Source: Euglena gracilis (lineage: Eukaryota; Euglenida; Euglenophyceae; Euglenales). Taken from it: a stretch of 64,000 nt of DNA. Positions 39,545-50,226 of the stretch are shown one piece after another (positions within the stretch are counted from its first letter, which is position 1; every line of letters starts with the position of its first letter). Under the pieces are notes generated by a model that had not been told where the DNA came from, searched no databases, and saw nothing but the letters and a program-made list of their open reading frames with translations. The stretch lies in the NCBI GenBank assembly GCA_039621445.1, contig CP154957.1, positions 16,112,947-16,176,946 on the forward strand, written 5' to 3'. Made by a program: the position numbers and the translations under genes.

Positions 39545-40673
39545 TGTTATGTCCTATGGCGGAGGGACCTTCGGTACCTCCGTTTCCCCTAGGTTGCGTA
39601 GGATCGATTAACCTATCCGGCCTCGCATCCCCTGTTGCCTGAGCCCAACCACCCATTTCTAGATCCTCCTCCCCAACCCAGATCCCTTTTTTCTGGCAAC
39701 CCAGCACACCGCCATAAGGAGGTGTCGCTCCTCCCGCCGGCGCTTCTTCCCCATTTCTTTTGCCCTCTTGCGCATTTCCTTTTTCAATTGGAATTCCATT
39801 CCCTAAAATAAAAGAAACAATTGCACAAAAAGTGGAGGACATTGAAGAAAGTACTTGCGGGGTTGTTCGAGGTGCGAGGGTAGGCGCGACGTGCACTTTA
39901 GGCTTGTCAACACCCAAAACTTGAGAATCCCAATAGTATTGTCAAGTAACCACAAAGATAAACCACAACAATCAGATCCACAGATTGAATTGGCAATAAT
40001 CAATTGATCCAATGATGTGGCCCAAAAGAAGACCCACCTGAGATTAGAAAGGGGGGGAGTAGGCACAACCCTTTCCTACCGCGCTGATTGCGCGCTTTTC
40101 TGGGTTATCTTCCCCACACCCATCCCAGGTATGCGCGCCCGGCTCCCAGCCGGGCGCTCACCACCACGCTCCCCAAGGCATGGTGTATTCAACCCCCCAG
40201 GTCCATAACCCTTTGCGCTCACACTTCCCCAACCCAAAATTTGGAGTTGCGTGGGCTTGCGTCCCTTCCCACACCCATTGCCGCTTTTAGCGTATAAAAA
40301 TTGCCCCTTGCCTCAAAAAATGGCGCATGGGTCCAAGCGGCGCCTTGGGCGTCTAAGGGAAGTATTGGGTAAAGGACCAAACTGATGTCGGAGAGAAAGG
40401 GGGGGGGGGGCGTCCGTCTTGCGCTCCCCCTAAAAAAACCAAAAATACGCTTTGCCGACCAATCAAAATATGACCTCCACCCTTCACCTTGGGGAGGGGT
40501 TGGTCGACTCCGCACAAGTCAAACCGCGGGCTTAGCCTTCTCCCCCACCAAAAAACCACTCCTTTCCCTCACAAGTGGTCGAGGGGATTCACCACCCGGG
40601 TTATTTCCCTTTCAACCGACCGCTCGGCACGGCCGGCGTCCCAAAGGGCAAAAATACACCTCCGGTCCCAACA
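39545..40673 (-). repeat. 5' LTR of the methyltransferase element
   Basis: The 1129-bp LTR is nearly identical to 28178-29305. Its downstream part contains a reading frame (39917 to 39545 in this copy) that is also open in the 3' LTR. Here it runs on through the primer site to 39099 (272 codons in all). No product is recognised. Confidence 0.95.
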
Positions 40674-40677
40674 CAAA

Positions 40678-41009
40678 CACGACGGCGCAAAGAGCAGGGT
40701 GTCACTCTTGTGCTTCGGCCTCATGGCCAATTCCTCCCGGGCCGTGCCCATACAATTGCTTACCGACCCCGGGGCGGGAAGGGGTCACTCCACTTTTTTT
40801 TAAAAAAATTAGTCCGTCACTCATTTTCACAAAAAAAACCAGCCAGTCACCTCTCCCCCGGGGGGGTCGGCCACTCAGAAAAACGGCCACTTGCCAGTCA
40901 CTTTGGGCCATTTTAGGCCCAAAAAAATTTTCCGGCGCCTTCGGCGCCGGGGTCACTCAAGCCACTTTTGCCCACTCCTGGCCGACGCCCCCCAGAGGGG
41001 GGTCCGGGC
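40678..41009. other. Palindrome-rich repeat without gene
   Basis: The stretch holds repeated CACTC/CAGTCAC phrases and a GC hairpin (TCCGGCGCCTTCGGCGCCGG, 40931-40950) beside an A/T palindrome. No coding region is recognised. Confidence 0.5.
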
Positions 41010-41422
41010 CAGGGCTCGATATAAGGACAGGTGGGGGGGGGGGTGGTCCGGTGCCCCCCCTGCGGGCGAGGAGGGGGGGGGGGGGTGGGGGGGGGACACC
41101 CCCCCCCACCTAAACAGGTGCGCGAAGCGCCGGGCCGAAAATTTTTGACCCCCCAAAACGACCAAAAGTGCCATTTTGGGCACTTTTTGGGCAAAAATGT
41201 GCCAAAAATGCAAAAAATTTTCGGCGCGAAGCGCCGGAGGAAAAAATTGACCCTTTTTGGGGGGGGGTCAATTTTTGCCCCCCAGGGTCGGTCTGGACCC
41301 CCCTTGCAGGTGGGGGGGGGGGGGTGGTCCGGACCCCCCCCTGCGGGCCAGGAGGGGGGGGGGGGGGGGTGGGGGAGAACCCCCCACCTAAACCATGTAC
41401 GCCCTCCTTATATCGAACCCTG
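41010..41422. mobile_element. 413-bp hAT-like MITE with 8-bp target duplication
   Basis: The ends are CAGGGCTCGATATAAGGA and, inverted, CAGGGTTCGATATAAGGA. The flanks are GTCCGGGC at 41002-41009 and 41423-41430. CAGGG ends with an 8-bp duplication are hAT hallmarks. The interior has no frame, several G/C runs of 8-14 and two GCGCGAAGCGCC-type hairpins. The TIR start is shared with the element at 58668-59118. Confidence 0.85.
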
Positions 41423-41430
41423 GTCCGGGC

Positions 41431-42091
41431 CAAAAACCAGTCAGTCACTCTGAAAAAACCAGTCACCCACCCCCCGGGGGTGCTTAAGCAATTGCCTGGC
41501 CCTGCCTCCCGGGAACGGGGAAACATTTTTACCAGACATTAATGCCGGAAAAGTAAAGAGAAACAAGAAAAAGAACTTTAAGAGTGGCGAAAATTGACCC
41601 GGTATGGAAAGTGAACAAACTTGGACAAACACAGTGAACAAACAAAGAAGAAACAAACGTGAGCAAAGTGAACAAACAAAGCGAAAAAACAATGGAACAG
41701 GATGTTTGCACGGGGGGGGGGGGAATATTTGGACGTAACGGCGAAAATTCCGCAGGAAAAACACTAGACCAGAAGTCAGAGCGAAGTGGGGTTTTCTAAT
41801 CCAGTGAAAGGTTTTCTGAAGACGCCTGGGACACTTCCACCCAGTGGGACCCACCTCCGGGATCAAAAAAAAATTCACCCCCGAGTCCTTCAGAAAACAC
41901 CTGCACACTGCCTTGTGCTAAAAAAAAAACAACAACAAGCAAATCAAGAAGACCTGAAGCGTTCAGGATGGACCCCATATGCGAAGCAAAGGGGGCCCAC
42001 CCAAGCGGGGAGGAGTGAGGAATGAAGCTGTTCTACAACGCCGAGAAGGCTGTCTAAATAAAATTCCGTCCACCACAAGATGTGATAAGGT
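41431..42091. other. 3' flank of the CKS gene, no other gene seen
   Basis: AAAC/GAAC-rich sequence with a G11 run near 41713 and no recognised coding region. It probably contains the 3' untranslated part of the CKS transcript. Confidence 0.4.
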
Positions 42092-42408
42092 TCACAGCCT
42101 GACACCTGAAATCGGTGGCTGGTAATTCTTGGGTCTCTTGAAGCAAAGCACGTGGGGTTCTGGGCGGTGAATGAGATAGTGTTCCCAACCAAGGCTCTGT
42201 TGGACACCAACACTTCTCCACTCCCTGAATGGAAACCAAAAGGTGGCCTTGCAACTGAGATGAAACACCTTTCAGTCATCAGTTTCCCTTTCGGCAGAAT
42301 CTTGGAAATTTCTTTTGGCAGAATAACATGTCGGTACTCATTCACATCATCAGAATACTTTTCACTGTACTGGATTCGCCCACACTGTTCGGAATGCGAG
42401 AAAACCAT
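42092..42408 (-). CDS. CKS family cyclin-dependent kinase regulatory subunit
   Basis: This is a small adaptor that binds CDK and phosphorylated substrates to drive multisite phosphorylation in the cell cycle. Two exons, 42408-42269 and 42224-42092, joined across a 44-bp GT-AG intron, give 90 residues; family members are usually 75-150. Exon 1 has [10 protein letters not shown] and E-Y-R-H-V-I-L-P-K (residues 12-32). Exon 2 has [16 protein letters not shown] (48-63), the hinge H-R-P-E-P-H (66-71) and F-K-R-P. The phosphate-pocket residues (Arg of EYR, Ser and Trp of QSLGW, Arg of FKR) are present. ATG 42408 is the first in-frame Met before the domain. Q-S-L-G-W-E-H-Y and K-N-Y-Q-P-P look more fungal than animal or plant. 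It appears intact and is the only convincing host gene here. Confidence 0.9.
42225..42268 (-). other. 44-bp GT-AG intron in CKS
   Basis: Donor AAG/GTGTTTC and acceptor TTCCATTCAG/GG. Removing it joins G-K-L-M-T-E-R to E-W-R-S-V-G-V in frame and restores the CKS fold. Without removal the conserved second half is in another frame. Confidence 0.9.
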
Positions 42409-44200
42409 TTCTCTCTCACACACAACAAACGTTGGATCTGATGATTGCTTGAATGGAGTCTCGAAGGACGTCTTGTGAAAAATTTTCGCTGGTTATCCTT
42501 GCAGGTTGCTGCATTCTAGAGTTTCTGGAATGGATGGAGATAATGGGGCATTGTGTGAAGCAATTTTCTGGACCATTAATGGTGCCCAAATGTCAATCAT
42601 TTATTGTTAAATTTCCAGCCACCCAAGGGCTGACGGATGGTGGGTGAGAGATTTCTGGTTTTTTGGGGGTGCAAAAAAATGGGCAAGAATTGGGTGAATT
42701 GGGATTGATTTGGGCTGGACAAGGCACATTTTCTGGTCGAAAAGAAATACATAATTTTTGAGTAGTGTTTTTGGGCATTTTCGCAGTTTTTGATTTTTTT
42801 GGTCTGGTCTCAAAAAAAAGAAACAAAAACTTATATCAACTGCTGGGAACCATTGAGGCGCAAAAATTCAAGAACTCGCCAGGGCCCAGCAACTTGGGGG
42901 GGCGGGGCAGTAAAATGATTAATGAAAAGACTTGTAAACAAAGATCCCAAAATATCAACTCCTCAGCTTTAGTTCTTTTTTGAGTCCCCTGTTCGCAGAG
43001 GCTTGATTATGGAATCAATTCCAAGGCCGACAATCTTAATTGCCTGGGGAACCGTTGTGCGGCCTGCGGCCTGCTGCCACTTGGCAGGCCTGGTACCTAG
43101 ATGAAAGAATAGTCATCTGTCCAGCTGCTGAGGTTCTCCCCTTCACAGCTCTCTTTCCTGCATCTCAACCCGCTTCCTTGAGGTCCAGGACCCCTCCTTC
43201 CAATGTCAGATCAGATCACACGATCACATTGTTTTGTGTGACTGGGCGTTTTCCTTGTGATACCCCAGAGACCTTTCCTTCCTTCCCAACCCATTTCAAC
43301 ATTGCCTCCTTTGGATTCTTTTGCCTCCTCTGTAGACCCCTCCCCTAATAAGTGCTCACCCCCCCCAAGGGGCCGAAACTACCTCCCTAAAAAGTGCGCA
43401 CCCCCCCCCCCGAAGGAGAAATCTCAGGTCGGAAAGCACACACACAGGGTATAGAAGTGATTTTTCCCCGGGGTGATCCCCACAAGGGGGGTTGGTACAC
43501 CCTCCCCCCCCCCTTCGAGGGGCTCGCCACGCCATCCCCCCCCCTGGCCGGACCCCCTCGCCACACCACTGTTACCCTGACCCATTTCCGACCATGGTAC
43601 CCCCCCCTAAATGAACCCCCCCCCCCTAAATGACCCAGGGCCGCCGTTGCAATTTTTTTTTGCCACATGTTCTTTCTCACAGCCTCCAAACATGGTGTGT
43701 TTGCGTTGTGAGCGGCCAGTTCGGTCCAAAAAAATGCTGCCGCTTGTGTCAAATGTCATGCGTGGCTCCATGTGGGATGCATGTGGGCGGCGAGACGGTG
43801 GTGACCTCCAACAACAATAACACCAAAAGGTTCAATGAAAGCCGAGTTTTTTACATACAAATTGTGGCTGAGCCCAGATTTCAGCCTAAAAACGTGTTCA
43901 GCCAGGGGGCCCCCGAAGGGGGCCCCCTGAACACACTTTTCAAAAAAAAATCTTTCTTTCCAAAATCTCGTGGGGGGGGGCCGCCCCCCCGACCCCCCAC
44001 TTCCACACCTATGTTGACGAGGTTGTCCAGGGGCTGTAGCACCGGGGTCAAGCCCCCGGGATGATGGCCACCCACAGCCCATTGCGTTCCTTCAGTGATC
44101 TGACAGATTGAAACCATGGAAATGGAACCTTTCATGGATATTGTTTCATAGATGTGACGCTTGCCAGGAAACGTGACCCCCCGGAGGTTAGGCAATACGG
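42409..44200. other. No gene firmly recognised
   Basis: The first few hundred bases should hold the CKS promoter. Around 43370-43650 there are clustered C8-C11 runs in GGGGTGATCCCC/GGGGCTCGCC-type palindromic sequence. A short frame M-V-C-L-R-C-E at 43692 follows an acceptor-like TTCTTTCTCACAG, but matches nothing I can name safely. Confidence 0.4.
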
Positions 44201-44219
44201 GGGGGGGCTGCGTACCCCC

Positions 44220-44582
44220 CCCCCCGGTGAACTTCACCGGTCAACGTTCACCGGGGGGGGGGGGAGGGGGGGTGCTTTCGGCGGTGAAGTTCACTGGTGA
44301 ACTTCACCGGTGAACTTCACCGTTTTGATGGTTGGGGGTGAAATTTTCATGGGTGAAATTTTGCTCCTTTCCTCTCAAAATGGTCATTTTGAGAGGAAAT
44401 GCTTCATGGAATTTTATCGAAATTTCCGAAAACTTGCCCAAAATGTCATTTTTGGGCCATTTTTTTGTCAAAAAGTGCTCTCTTGGTGAACTTCACCGGT
44501 GAAGTTCACCGATGGGTGACCGAGGCAGAGGGGGGGGGTCCGGGACCCCCCGGTGAACTTTCAAACGGTGAACTTCACCATA
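44220..44582. repeat. Array of GGTGAACTTCACC palindromes
   Basis: The 13-bp palindrome GGTGAACTTCACC and its variant GGTGAAGTTCACC occur about ten times, clustered at 44223-44330 and 44485-44582. The clusters bracket a unique AT-richer core and are flanked by C10/G12 runs. The arrangement suggests the ends of a palindromic mobile element; no target duplication could be fixed. Confidence 0.75.
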
Positions 44583-44639
44583 GGGGGGGGGGAGGGGGAG
44601 GTCAAAAATGACCAAAGTCTACTGCCTGATCTCCCCCGT

Positions 44640-46357
44640 ATATATCCCCCCCCTAACTGTCGGGAGGGGGGACAATTAGGGGGGGGGTACCCATCCTACC
44701 CATCCTATGGATACCCTCACCCCCCCCCCCTCAAAGTGGCCACCCTCCGGGCACCGTGGGACCCCAAAATGGCCACTCTGGCAGCAAGGTTCCCGGGCTG
44801 TTTTTAAACACGTTGTTTAAAACAGGTTTTTTTCCCTATTTGTGGTGTTTTACCACCCCCCCCCCCTTTATTTGACCCCCCCTTAATTGAGCATTTGGGT
44901 CCGGGGAAAAAAAATTTTCATGCGCCGAAGGCGCCGAAAATTTTTTTTTGCCCTATTTCTAAAGGAATTTTTGACCCCCCCTTATTTGACCCCCCCCTTA
45001 TTTGAGCATTTGGGGGGTCCGTTGGCCCGTGGGTGTGCTCAAATAAAGGGGGGGGGGGTGGTATTTTAAAAAAAAAACACCCTTTTTAAAAACAAAAAAC
45101 CGTTTTTAAACCGTTTTTTATTCATGAAAGTTTTTTTGCTTTGTTTCAAAACAAAAAAAACGGGAACCTTGTCTGGCAGGGGGGACACGTTGGGGGGGGT
45201 CAAGTTTTGGCCTCCGGCGCCTTTGGCGCCAAAGGAGGCTAGGCACAGCGGGGGGGGGGGGGGCTGGGGGGGGGCGAGTGGCCGCGCGGGCGGCCGCGCG
45301 GGGGGGAGGGGGGGGGAGGCGAGTCCGAGGGCGGCCGCGCGGGCGGCGCGCATCCTAAAATCGGTGATTTTCGGGTCCAAAAAGTGGACATTTTTTGCCA
45401 TTTTTGGGCCATTTTTGACCAAAAAAGTGCTTTTTTGGCGTCCCCAAATTTGCCATTTTATGTCCGAAAATGGTCATTTTTGGTCATTTTTGGCCCTCAA
45501 AGAAGTCGCGATTTTTCACAAATTTTTTTTCCTTGGCTATGCTAGGCACAGTGGGGGGAGGGGGGGTCCAGGGGGGGGCGAGCGGCCGCGCGGGCGGCCG
45601 CGCAGGGGCCGCGCAGGGGGGGGGGAGGGGGGGTCCCGGACCCCCCCCCCCCCGAGCGGCGCGCCTAGCCTCCAAAGGAAAATGGCCACTTTGGGGCGGG
45701 GGGGAACCTGAAATTTGCCAAAATTTTGGCCACTTTGGGGGGGGAGGGACACTTTGAGGGGGCTCGCGCCACCACCCCCTTCAAGTCAGAAAGCACACGC
45801 AATTCTCAGAATTGTCCTTCTTAGGCTAAATATTTCCATCATCCAAACCCCAATTTGGCACATAATCACTCACAAAATGAAGCATTTTGGGCTTTGCGGG
45901 TGTTTTCACCAAGGTTGACGGCTTGTTTTTTTTAAAACAAAAAAAACATGTTTTTTTTAAAAAAAATATGTTTTTTTTAAAAAAAACAAAAAAAACGTCA
46001 TGGAGGGTTTGGGTGAAAAAAATTTTTGAACGTTTTTTTAAAGGAAAAAGGTCATTTTTTATCTCTGCAGCTTCGCAGTCCGTAAAGGGTGATGGCTTTC
46101 ACATGAACCATCATTTTAGTATTTTTGGATGAAGGGTCTGGAAAAACTAAAAAAAACGTCACTTTGATGACCAAAAACATGACTTTAGAACTTTTTCCTC
46201 AAAAAATGGCCATTTCGCAAGAAAAAAGGTCAATTTTTGCTTTTTCAAAAAAAACATGTTTTTTTTGCGTTTTTTTAAAAAAAAACATGTTTTTTTGTTT
46301 TTTTTAAAAAAAACAAAAAAAACGTCAACCCTGGTTTTCACCTCTCATGGCGACAAT
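44640..46357. other. Palindromic C/G-run repeats, no gene
   Basis: This is a mosaic of MITE-like pieces. It has a TACCCTCACCCCC end at 44711, GCGCC hairpins at 44922 and 45211, two GC-rich blocks of GGCCGCGCGGGCGGCCGCGC type (45280-45350, 45580-45660), and A/T hairpins (45925-46000, 46250-46325). No coding sequence is supported. Confidence 0.55.
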
Positions 46358-46359
46358 TA

Positions 46360-46732
46360 CCCTCACCCCCCCCTAATTGCCCCCCCCCCCTAATTGGCTA
46401 ATTGGGGGGTCCTTAAGGGAGGTCCATTAGCCAATTAGGGGGGGGGGTTAGCCCAATTGGCCAATGGACGTTCCCTTGGCCAACTTTGGCCAATTTCGGC
46501 AAGGGCTCAGAAAACCTCCAAAAACGTCCGTTTCAAAAATGTTAAAAATTGCCGGATAAGAAAAAGTCATAACCAATCCAAAAATGCACAAAAAATCGAC
46601 CAATTTTGCACACATCAAAAATTATGGGGTCGGGGTCCTCGAGCCCCCTCCCTAATTGTCCCCCCCCCTAATTGGCTAGTTGGGGGTCTGAAGGAGCCGG
46701 GCCATTAGCCAAATAGGGGGGGGGGGGTGAGG
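46360..46732. mobile_element. 373-bp TA-flanked MITE, copy 1
   Basis: The ends are CCCTCACC...GGTGAGGG, with TA on both sides (46358-46359, 46733-46734). Subterminal CTAATTGGCTAATTGG-type inverted repeats and C/G runs frame a core (CCGGATAAGAAAAAGTCATAACC). The core is present inverted in copy 2 at 47241-47614. No frame is found. Confidence 0.85.
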
Positions 46733-46795
46733 GTAGGGGGTGGTGACAATTATGGGGGTTACTCAAGACACCCTACATACCCTCACCCCCCCTCC

Positions 46796-48250
46796 CTGGC
46801 GCTGCGGTCTGCTCTGGCGGCGGTGGGCTGGTCCATCAAGCGGAACGCGCAGTGCAGCCGTTCCGCGTCTTGGCCACGGCTGCTCCCAGAGCTGTCGCTG
46901 GCGGCCACGTCCTTGCTGTCCCCAGACGACATCAACGACCCCCATGAGCAGGCGGTGTTCACGGACGGCTCGGTCTCCGCTGGAGGAGGAGGTGCCGCAG
47001 TATGGCGTCCGGCGGACGGCGAATCCCTGCTGCTCCACGTCCCCGCACCGCGCAGCAGCACCCATTGTGAGCTGCTCGCCCTGGAGCTGGCGTTGGGCTT
47101 GCAGCCAACTCAGGTCCTCACCGACTCGCTGTGCGCCCTGCAGCTCCTCCGTGGCTGGGGCTCGATGCCGGAGACGCGTCGGCTACGCTGCCCGGATCGG
47201 GTGGAAGTGCGTCGGGCGCTGGCAGCCGCCGCGGCGTGTACCCTCACCCCCCCCCCTATTTGGCTAATGGCCGGGCTCCTTCAGACCCCCCATTAGCCAA
47301 TTAGGGGGGGGGGGGACAATTAGGGGGGGGGGCTCGAGGACCCCGACCCCATAATTTTTGCCCTGTGCAAAATTGGTCGATTTTTTGTGCATTTTTGGAT
47401 TGGTCATGACTTTTTCTTATCCGGCAATTTTTAACATTTTCGAAACGGACGTTTTTGGAGGTTTTCTGAGCCCTTGCCGAAATTGGCCAAAGTTGGCCAA
47501 GGGAACGTCCATTGGCCAATTGGGCTAACCCCCCCCCCCTAATTGGCTAATGGACCTCCCTTAAGGACCCCCCAATAAGCCAATTAGGGGGGGGCAATTA
47601 GGGGGGGGTGAGGGTATCCTGCCCGTGACGCTGGAGAAGGTGCGGGCACATGACGACCGTGGGGTCCAGCGCGGGCTGTCAAAGGCGGTGGGCAATGATG
47701 CTGCTGATGCCCTGGCCAAACAAGCGGCAGCGGGGACGACCTCACCGTCTGTCCGGCCCCCGGAGGACGTCCCGATGCTGGGTCCGGCGGGCGACCCGGT
47801 CGTGCTGTTGGATGGGGATGGCGCGGTGGTGCTCAGCGTCCCCTCCTCCTTCCCGGTGGCCTGGTGGCGACGTTGTCGGCGACTGTGGTCTTCCAAGGGA
47901 CCTCGCCCCCGGTTGGACATCCTGTTCCCCGTGGGCTTGGACTTCGACTGGGCCTCCTCCACCACCATCTTCCGCCGGCTGGTGGTCCAGTCCGGCGGTT
48001 TGTGCACAAGGTGGCCCCGCGGGTGATCAAGTGGGTCGCCCGTGTCCGTGGCGGCTGTCTCGCTACGCGGGAGCGTCTGGCACGGCACGGCATCGGCGGC
48101 GTGGTGTCACCTGTCTGCCTGTGCTGCGGAGTGGAGGTGGAGGGCGACGCCCACGTGCTGACGGGCTGTCCGGCTACTGGCGCTGCCCCCCCCCCCCCCT
48201 CCCGGCCCTATTGGATGTGTGGGTGCTGGCCAGCGCTACCTCGAAGCTGA
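46796..48250 (+). pseudogene. LINE-type ORF 3' part: RNase H and C-terminal zinc finger
   Basis: This GC-rich coding sequence begins abruptly at a TACCCTCACCCCCCC end (46780-46795). RNase H is split by a MITE at 47241-47614. The first part has F-T-D-G-S, E-L-L-A-L-E-L-A-L and L-T-D-S-L-C-A-L; the second has V-R-A-H-D-D and G-N-D-A-A-D-A-L-A-K. Using one TA at the MITE site gives one open frame. About 140 residues later, after a frameshift near 48000, comes C-L-C-C-G-V-E-V-E-G-D-A-H-V-L-T-G-C (CX2C-X8-H-X4-C), the zinc finger found at the end of many non-LTR retrotransposon proteins. RT is missing upstream, so this is a fragment. Tad- or I-like clades have RNase H in this place. Confidence 0.7.
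47241..47614. mobile_element. 374-bp TA-flanked MITE, copy 2, inside RNase H
   Basis: It has the same TIR (CCCTCACC) and core as copy 1 but in inverted orientation. TA lies on both sides (47239-47240, 47615-47616). Precise removal leaving one TA restores the RNase H frame, so TA is the target duplication, as in Tc1/mariner-type elements. Confidence 0.9.
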
Positions 48251-48830
48251 GTGTGCCACCCCTTCATTGGCATGGCTGACGGCGCACTGCCTCCCCCTGC
48301 TGGCGGCGCTGGTCCCCTCCACCGTGCTGCACCATCACGCTCTCCCAGCGGCGGATGCGACACGGTTCATGCTCGCGTTGCACGTGGCCCTGGCTGAGCG
48401 CACGGCAGAACTCCTTCGCCGTCGTGGTGAGCTCATGGCCACCTCCCGTGTCCCCGGCCCCGGCGGCGAGCAGCTCCTTGTGCGCATTGCCCCCAGAGCT
48501 GCGCCTCAGTGTCGCCGAGCTGTGGTCCCGGGAGCTTCAGCAGCGCCAGCGCCCCCCTGCCCCGCTGGCACCAGCCGGTCCCCCGCAGGCCCCCCCGTGC
48601 GGTAGCCCCCGGCGGCGTTGGCTGCAGTCGCGCCTGGTCGTCTTGCTGCGGGAGCACACTGTGGTCTGCCCCGCCAGCCGCGGCTGCCGTTCGGAGGTCT
48701 TTCTGGACCTCTTTGAGGAGTTGGTGGGCACTATACGACGACCCCTGGCTCCTTGCCGGCTCACTGCCTGTCCGGCTTCGCCAAGGCGCTGGCCAACCTG
48801 GTGGGCTCCGCGGACCTGAGTCCCCCCCTC
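48219..48830 (+). pseudogene. C-terminal extension of the LINE ORF, copy 1
   Basis: This continues the LINE-type ORF after a C14 run that breaks the frame. It holds L-A-E-R-T-A-E-L-L-R-R-R-G-E-L-M-A and then, one frame over, L-R-L-S-V-A-E-L and R-L-V-V-L-L-R-E-H-T-V-V-C-P, D-L-F-E-E-L-V-G. The same blocks occur in the same order at 49.5-49.95 kb. No known domain. Confidence 0.5.
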
Positions 48831-48898
48831 CAGCGACACTCATTGGTGGCGGTCGGTGGCTGTACAACCGTTCCCAACTCCCAACTCCCATTGTGGGG

Positions 48899-48998
48899 GT
48901 GTTTCCCCCGCGACCCCCCCGCGACCCCCCCGCGCCCCCCCCCCGCGCCCCCCCCCGCGACCCCCCCCGCGACCCCCCCGCGACCCCACCCTGAGCCT
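48899..48998. repeat. (GCGACCCCCC)n array
   Basis: About nine imperfect copies of a roughly 10-base unit. With the array near 49225-49265 it brackets an AT-richer cassette (49000-49200) containing repeated AATTAGGAATTTGCCAC phrases. The cassette interrupts GC-rich coding-like sequence. Confidence 0.8.
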
Positions 48999-49261
48999 GA
49001 TTCGGGGTTCCAAAAAGTACAAAAAAATAGGATTAATTAGGAATTTGCCACCCAATTAGGAATCAAAAACGCGAAAAATTTGTCCCAAATTCCTAATTGG
49101 ACCTATTTTCGGACCCAAATGGCACGCAAATTCCTAATTGGGATCTAAAATTAGAGGGTAGGACAACGTCACACAAGTCACACATGACCTGCCGCGAAAC
49201 CCATTTCACCCCCCCCACCCCACCCCCTGCCCGCCCCCCCCGCGACCCCCCCCTGCGACCC

Positions 49262-50125
49262 CAACACCCCCTGTGCATCGGGATGCTGACCGCTGGCGTC
49301 GACGAGCTGAGCGAGAGCTGGCTGCCCGTCCGGTACCTCGCCCCGTGGCTACTATCGAGGAGGTGGATGCCGGTCTGGCGAGGCCGACGTGCCCCCACCG
49401 AAGTGGCAGTCCACCTTGGACTGTTGGCGACAACCTGCGAGGGCCCCGCCACCCTGCCATTGCCGCCGGCAGACTGGGTGGCGTCCTTCCACGTCCCCCT
49501 GGCCACGGCACTGCTGCCGGAATCCTCCCTCGCCCACCTGCCTGCCCCCCTGCCCTCATCGGACGCCCGCCTGCATTGCCTGCTCGCAGAGCGCTTGGCG
49601 GAGTGGATGCGCCGTCGCTGTGAGCTGATGGCCGCCTCCCTGCACCACGTCCCGGCCGGTCCGGGCCCGCTTCCCCAGGAGTGGGCATCGGGTCAGCGCC
49701 GGCCCTCACACCTGCCACCGGAGCGTCGCCTCACCGTGGCCGAGCTGCGGCAGGCCGAGGGTGCCTGCCAGCCGGGAGACCAGGCAGCCTCCCCGCCCCC
49801 CTTGCCACCGCCCCAGGCCGCATCATGCGGCCCCGCCCGCGTGAAGTGGCTGCGGGAGCGCCTGATCCTCTTACTGCGGGAGGAGACGGAGACCTGTCCG
49901 CCAGCTGCGGGGTCCTCGGCGGAGGCCTTGCTGGCCCTCTTCGAGCGCAGCACCGGTGAGTCCTTCCACTCCTCCCCAGGTGTGAATGTGCCACAACGCA
50001 TCGGCTCCATCGGGCGCGTGCTGGGATTCTTGTGTCTGCCCCCCGCTCTCGCTGTCGCCCCCGTTGACCCGGGTCTCCAAGGCAGGAGGCTTCCTGTACA
50101 ATCGGGCCCCACGGCGCCCGGTTGA
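49262..50125 (+). pseudogene. C-terminal extension of a LINE-type ORF, copy 2
   Basis: The open frame (entering from 49097) has L-A-E-R-L-A-E-W-M-R-R-R-C-E-L-M-A, P-E-R-R-L-T-V-A-E-L, W-L-R-E-R-L-I-L-L-L-R-E-E-T-E-T-C-P and A-L-L-A-L-F-E-R-S-T-G-E. It is clearly paralogous to 48.4-48.75 kb in the same orientation. It is either a second LINE 3' end or a tandem domain duplication. No function is assigned. Confidence 0.5.
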
Positions 50126-50175
50126 CCTTCAGGCTTGGCGGAGCTCCCTGGTGGGCGCCTCCAGCCAACGGGGGT

Positions 50176-50226
50176 GCTACCCCCGTGACCCCCCCCGTGA
50201 CCCCCCCCGTGACCCGCCCGTGACCC
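50176..50226. repeat. (CGTGACCCCCC)n array, left
   Basis: About four units. A matching array in the same orientation lies at 51376-51424. Between them (50230-51370) is AT-richer repeat DNA, so the arrays bracket a cassette inside GC-rich coding-like sequence. Confidence 0.8.

Larger units (their letters stand above)
28178..40673 (-). mobile_element. 12.5-kb Ty3/gypsy retrotransposon encoding a DNA methyltransferase
   Basis: A complete element reads right to left: 5' LTR (39545-40673), primer site, coiled-coil ORF, capsid ORF, zinc-binding region, a 1787-aa Pol and 3' LTR (28178-29305). The LTRs start TGTTGGGACC and end ATAACA and differ by only a handful of bases over 1.13 kb. The flanks are CAAA on both sides (28174-28177, 40674-40677). 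This is a very recent insertion. Pol is intact and has a C5-cytosine methyltransferase domain between protease and RT. No chromodomain is seen. Methyltransferase-bearing retrotransposons have been published for Symbiodinium dinoflagellates and charophyte algae (de Mendoza and colleagues); whether this belongs to either group needs a phylogeny. Confidence 0.93.

Noticed and set aside
43692-43820. Short frame M-V-C-L-R-C-E after an acceptor-like site, considered as a CRIPT-like zinc protein
   Set aside because: Only the first seven residues resemble that family; later Cys pairs do not line up.
48840-49055. Gly/Arg-rich RGG-like frame
   Set aside because: It is a translation of the (GCGACCCCCC)n array.
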